Below, one piece after another: positions 6,899 through 8,817 of a stretch of DNA of 8,817 nucleotides (position 1 is its first letter; every line of letters begins with the position of its first letter). Both the position numbers and the translations under genes were made by a program. The notes under the pieces were generated by a model. It was not told the DNA's origin and searched no databases. It was given only the letters and a program-made list of their open reading frames with translations. This DNA comes from Bacteroidota bacterium (GTDB taxonomy: Bacteria; Bacteroidota; Bacteroidia; Bacteroidales; JAADJA01). The stretch spans positions 1 to 8,817 of the forward strand of contig JAJRTT010000385.1 in the NCBI GenBank assembly GCA_024278155.1, given 5' to 3'.

Positions 6899-8005
6899 AT
6901 GAGAAAATTCATTAGCCGGTATAAAATCATCTTCTTTCTGTTGTTCCTATCTGCAATTTTATTTGGCCAGGACCAAAACTATCCAAAGACCATTAAAGAC
7001 ATTGAAACACATAAAGGACAAGATACTGCCAAGGTTAATTTATACATCCGGGTGGCCACAGGATATTTGAACAACCAAAACCTGGATTCCGCATTTCTAA
7101 TTGCCGCCAATGGTTTGTTCCTTGCAAAAAAGCTGGAATACAATATCGCAGTTGGCGAACTATATGCCATCCAGGGAGATATTAAGGTAATGCAAAATGA
7201 GTTGTTCCAGGCCCTTGACCACTATTTAAGTTCGGTGAATTTTATTGGCGGGAACAATGGCAAAAGAAAACTGGCAAGCGTACTTTTGGTTATAGGCAAT
7301 ATTTATGTTGCCCAGGCCAATTATCCAAAAGCCCTTGAGTATTACCAGAGAGGCCAGGCTATAGCCGACAGTTTGAACGTTACTTCCATAATGGTTCATT
7401 TTTACAATAACCTGGGCGAACTATATGGTAATTTGGGTCAATTTGAAGAATCAATTGAAAGCTATAACCACGCACTGGATATTTATACCAATAACAATAA
7501 CAGCGATGGACAGGCATCCATCCATACCAACCTAAGCAACGTTTACATTAAAATGGGGGACACAAAACAAGCAAGGGAAAATGTAGAAAGAGCATTTCAT
7601 ATTTACGAGAATTCCTCAAACAATGAAGGGCTGTTGAACACCTACAACTCAATGGCCGCCATTGAAAGGAAAGAGGGAAACTATAACAAGGCGATTTCTT
7701 ATTATGAAAAAGGGTTGAAGCATTTGGGGAAAATCGGGATTGAATACAAAGGGCCCAAATCAATCTATGAAGCCGACCTTTATTCCAATATTGGTTTTTG
7801 TAATTTAAAAATCAAAAACTACGGCCAAGCCGAAGAAAACCTTTTAAAAGGATATAAAATTGCCCTTAAGACCGGTCAGCTTGGCACATTGCAAAACATA
7901 ACGCATTTCCTGAGCGAGTTGTACGAAATAAAAGGCGATTTGACCAAGGCATTCAATTATTACCGTGAGTACAATGAATACTCGGATAGCTTGTCGCAAA
8001 AATAG
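6899..8005 (+). CDS. TPR sensor part of a TPR-transmembrane-HTH regulator (ends at an in-frame TAG)
   Basis: The ATG at 6899 gives a clean signal sequence or membrane anchor (RYKIIFFLLFLSAILFGQ), which fixes the start. Residues about 40-365 are tandem tetratricopeptide repeats, for example ALEYYQRGQAIADSL, NNLGELYGNLGQFEESIESY, NLSNVYIKMGDTKQARENV and NYNKAISYYEKGLKHL; such repeats bind proteins or peptides and here would sit in the periplasm. The frame meets TAG at 8003-8005 (codon 369), right after YNEYSDSLSQK. The continuation NIKKITQLQMQYEFDKEL is the usual linker of this Bacteroidota family and stays in frame, so this is one gene of about 588 codons. If the stop is real, the sensor lacks its membrane anchor and DNA-binding domain. 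No partner gene is evident. Confidence 0.85.
   Translation: MRKFISRYKIIFFLLFLSAILFGQDQNYPKTIKDIETHKGQDTAKVNLYIRVATGYLNNQNLDSAFLIAANGLFLAKKLEYNIAVGELYAIQGDIKVMQNELFQALDHYLSSVNFIGGNNGKRKLASVLLVIGNIYVAQANYPKALEYYQRGQAIADSLNVTSIMVHFYNNLGELYGNLGQFEESIESYNHALDIYTNNNNSDGQASIHTNLSNVYIKMGDTKQARENVERAFHIYENSSNNEGLLNTYNSMAAIERKEGNYNKAISYYEKGLKHLGKIGIEYKGPKSIYEADLYSNIGFCNLKIKNYGQAEENLLKGYKIALKTGQLGTLQNITHFLSELYEIKGDLTKAFNYYREYNEYSDSLSQK
8003..8005 (+). other. In-frame TAG between the TPR sensor and the linker of the regulator
   Basis: TAG lies between SDSLSQK and NIKKITQLQ. Relatives commonly have an acidic residue just before the NIKK-like sequence, so a single change from GAG is the simplest origin. 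The frame before and after is the same. Confidence 0.75.
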
Positions 8006-8032
8006 AACATCAAGAAAATCACCCAGCTCCAG

Positions 8033-8665
8033 ATGCAGTACGAATTTGACAAGGAGCTGAAACAACGGGAAATAGAACAGGCAAAACAAGATGCTGTACA
8101 AAAGAGAAAAGACCTGATCTACATTATGCTTATTTCGGGCGGTTTTCTTGCGGCCATCATATTGTTCCTTCTTTTCAGGTTACAGATCAACAAAAACAAA
8201 AGGATAAACCTCCACAGGAAAAACCTGATTTCCGACCTCGATTTTAAAAACAAGGAACTTACCACCAATGTGATTTATCTCCTGAAGAAAAATGAGTTCA
8301 TCATCAATATTTCCGATAAGCTGAAAAAATCGCGTTACGATTTCAAGCCCGAAAACCGGAAAACCGTTGATGATATCATACGCGAACTGGAGCAAGGTTC
8401 CAAGGGGGACGTTTGGAAAGATTTCGAGGTCCGTTTCCAGGAGGTCCATGCCGGATTTTACAAACGACTGAACGAACAGTTCCCCGACCTGTCGCCCAAT
8501 GAGCTGAAACTATGCGCTTTCCTCAGGCTGAACATGAGTACCAAGGAAATTTCGACAATTACTTTCCAATCGCCAAAAAGCATCAACATGGCACGTTTCA
8601 GGCTACGTAAGAAAATGAGGATGAAAAACTATGATAACCTGGTAACATTCCTTGGCCAGTTGTAG
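8033..8665 (+). CDS. Linker, transmembrane and HTH part of the TPR regulator
   Basis: Conserved sequence begins at 8006, straight after the TAG; ATG 8033 is merely the first available restart. Residues count from 8033. Residues 1-27 are a charged, probably coiled linker (KELKQREIEQAKQDAVQKRK). Residues 28-50 form one transmembrane helix (LIYIMLISGGFLAAIILFLLF). A cytoplasmic coiled region follows (51-120). Residues about 153-210 are a helix-turn-helix domain of the LuxR-like type found at the end of Bacteroidota TPR regulators (LSPNELKLCAFLRLNMSTKEIS, then SPKSINMARFRLRKKM). The whole protein would sense in the periplasm through its TPRs and bind DNA in the cytoplasm. An independently made fragment would still have a membrane helix and the HTH. 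The gene ends with TAG at 8663-8665. Confidence 0.85.
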   Translation: MQYEFDKELKQREIEQAKQDAVQKRKDLIYIMLISGGFLAAIILFLLFRLQINKNKRINLHRKNLISDLDFKNKELTTNVIYLLKKNEFIINISDKLKKSRYDFKPENRKTVDDIIRELEQGSKGDVWKDFEVRFQEVHAGFYKRLNEQFPDLSPNELKLCAFLRLNMSTKEISTITFQSPKSINMARFRLRKKMRMKNYDNLVTFLGQL

Positions 8666-8670
8666 GGCAA

Positions 8671-8708
8671 GGTCCAAAGAAAAGCCGCCCCTCAACATGA
8701 AGGACGGC
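8671..8708 (-). terminator. Intrinsic terminator of the minus-strand edge gene
   Basis: Positions 8684-8708 fold into a hairpin (GCCG/CGGC at the base, CC/GG and TCA/TGA above, with two C-A mismatches). Read on the minus strand, it is followed by TTTTCTTT (from 8683 leftward), a terminator-like T-run. Read on the plus strand there is no T-run, so it mainly serves the gene entering from the right. It lies in the convergent gap with the TPR regulator. Confidence 0.6.
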
Positions 8709-8752
8709 CCAACAAAAATCACTCAACCTAAATTTACTAAAAACAACTTCTT

Positions 8753-8817
8753 TTAATTCTTGATGACCAGCTTTTTTACAATTTCCCCTTGCAAGCTGTC
8801 TATCCTTATAAAATATA
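8753..8817 (-). CDS. T9SS-secreted protein, extreme C-terminus (partial at right edge)
   Basis: Read on the minus strand from the window edge, the frame gives YFIRIDSLQG followed by EIVKKLVIKN and a TAA stop at 8753-8755. This is the closing part of a type A T9SS sorting domain, where a G-I-Y-(F/L)-R-type strand is followed by a turn and a final K-rich strand. The gene is convergent with the TPR regulator. Only about 21 residues are inside the window, so the function of the protein is unknown beyond predicted export by T9SS. Confidence 0.7.
   Translation of the reverse strand, partial: YFIRIDSLQGEIVKKLVIKN

Noticed and set aside
8180..8449. 89-codon minus-strand open frame
   Set aside because: It is the antisense shadow of the linker and coiled region of the TPR-HTH regulator.
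1937..8665. Alternative genetic code with reassigned stop codons
   Set aside because: All three stop codons occur in-frame, and TAA and TAG also terminate genes in the window (5302, 6847, 8665; TAA on the minus strand at 8753). No single stop is free for reassignment.

Overview
The window looks like a chromosomal segment of a Bacteroidota species, probably free-living. Two proteins end in type A sorting domains of the type IX secretion system (T9SS): the large plus-strand protein and the edge gene on the minus strand. The plus-strand genes encode typical Bacteroidota families (GEVED, cleaved-adhesin-like and FN3 modules; an Omp28-like thioredoxin-fold protein; a TPR-membrane-HTH regulator). 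The only convincing promoter matches the Bacteroidota TTTG / TAnnTTTG consensus, and start codons lack clear Shine-Dalgarno sequences.

Layout. Positions 2-5302 (+) are one very large multidomain secreted protein, entering from the left edge and interrupted by an in-frame TAA at 1937-1939. Positions 5303-5877 have no gene but hold two structured elements: a rod-like inverted repeat ending in a T-run (5381-5576), and a MITE/REP-like element of five small hairpins inside imperfect terminal inverted repeats (5613-5854). Positions 5878-6847 (+) are a broken Omp28/thioredoxin-like gene with an in-frame TGA at the first Cys of its expected CxxC motif, an in-frame TAA and a frameshift beside a 17-bp inverted repeat. 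Positions 6860-6898 hold a consensus promoter buried in a large dyad, directly against the start of a TPR / transmembrane / HTH regulator (6899-8665, +), which is itself cut by an in-frame TAG at 8003-8005. A minus-strand gene enters from the right edge and ends at 8753; a convergent terminator hairpin lies between it and the regulator.

The genes suggest cell-surface and envelope functions: a giant T9SS-exported adhesin or enzyme scaffold, a secreted thioredoxin-fold protein, and a membrane regulator with a periplasmic TPR sensor. No pathway can be assigned. The most striking property is that every plus-strand gene is interrupted by one or more in-frame stops although the flanking protein sequence remains well conserved in the same frame. 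Recent pseudogenization, base-substitution errors in the assembly, and (for the single TGA) selenocysteine insertion are the competing explanations. Since TAA and TAG are also involved, and all of these stops appear as ordinary terminators too, genetic code reassignment is not supported.
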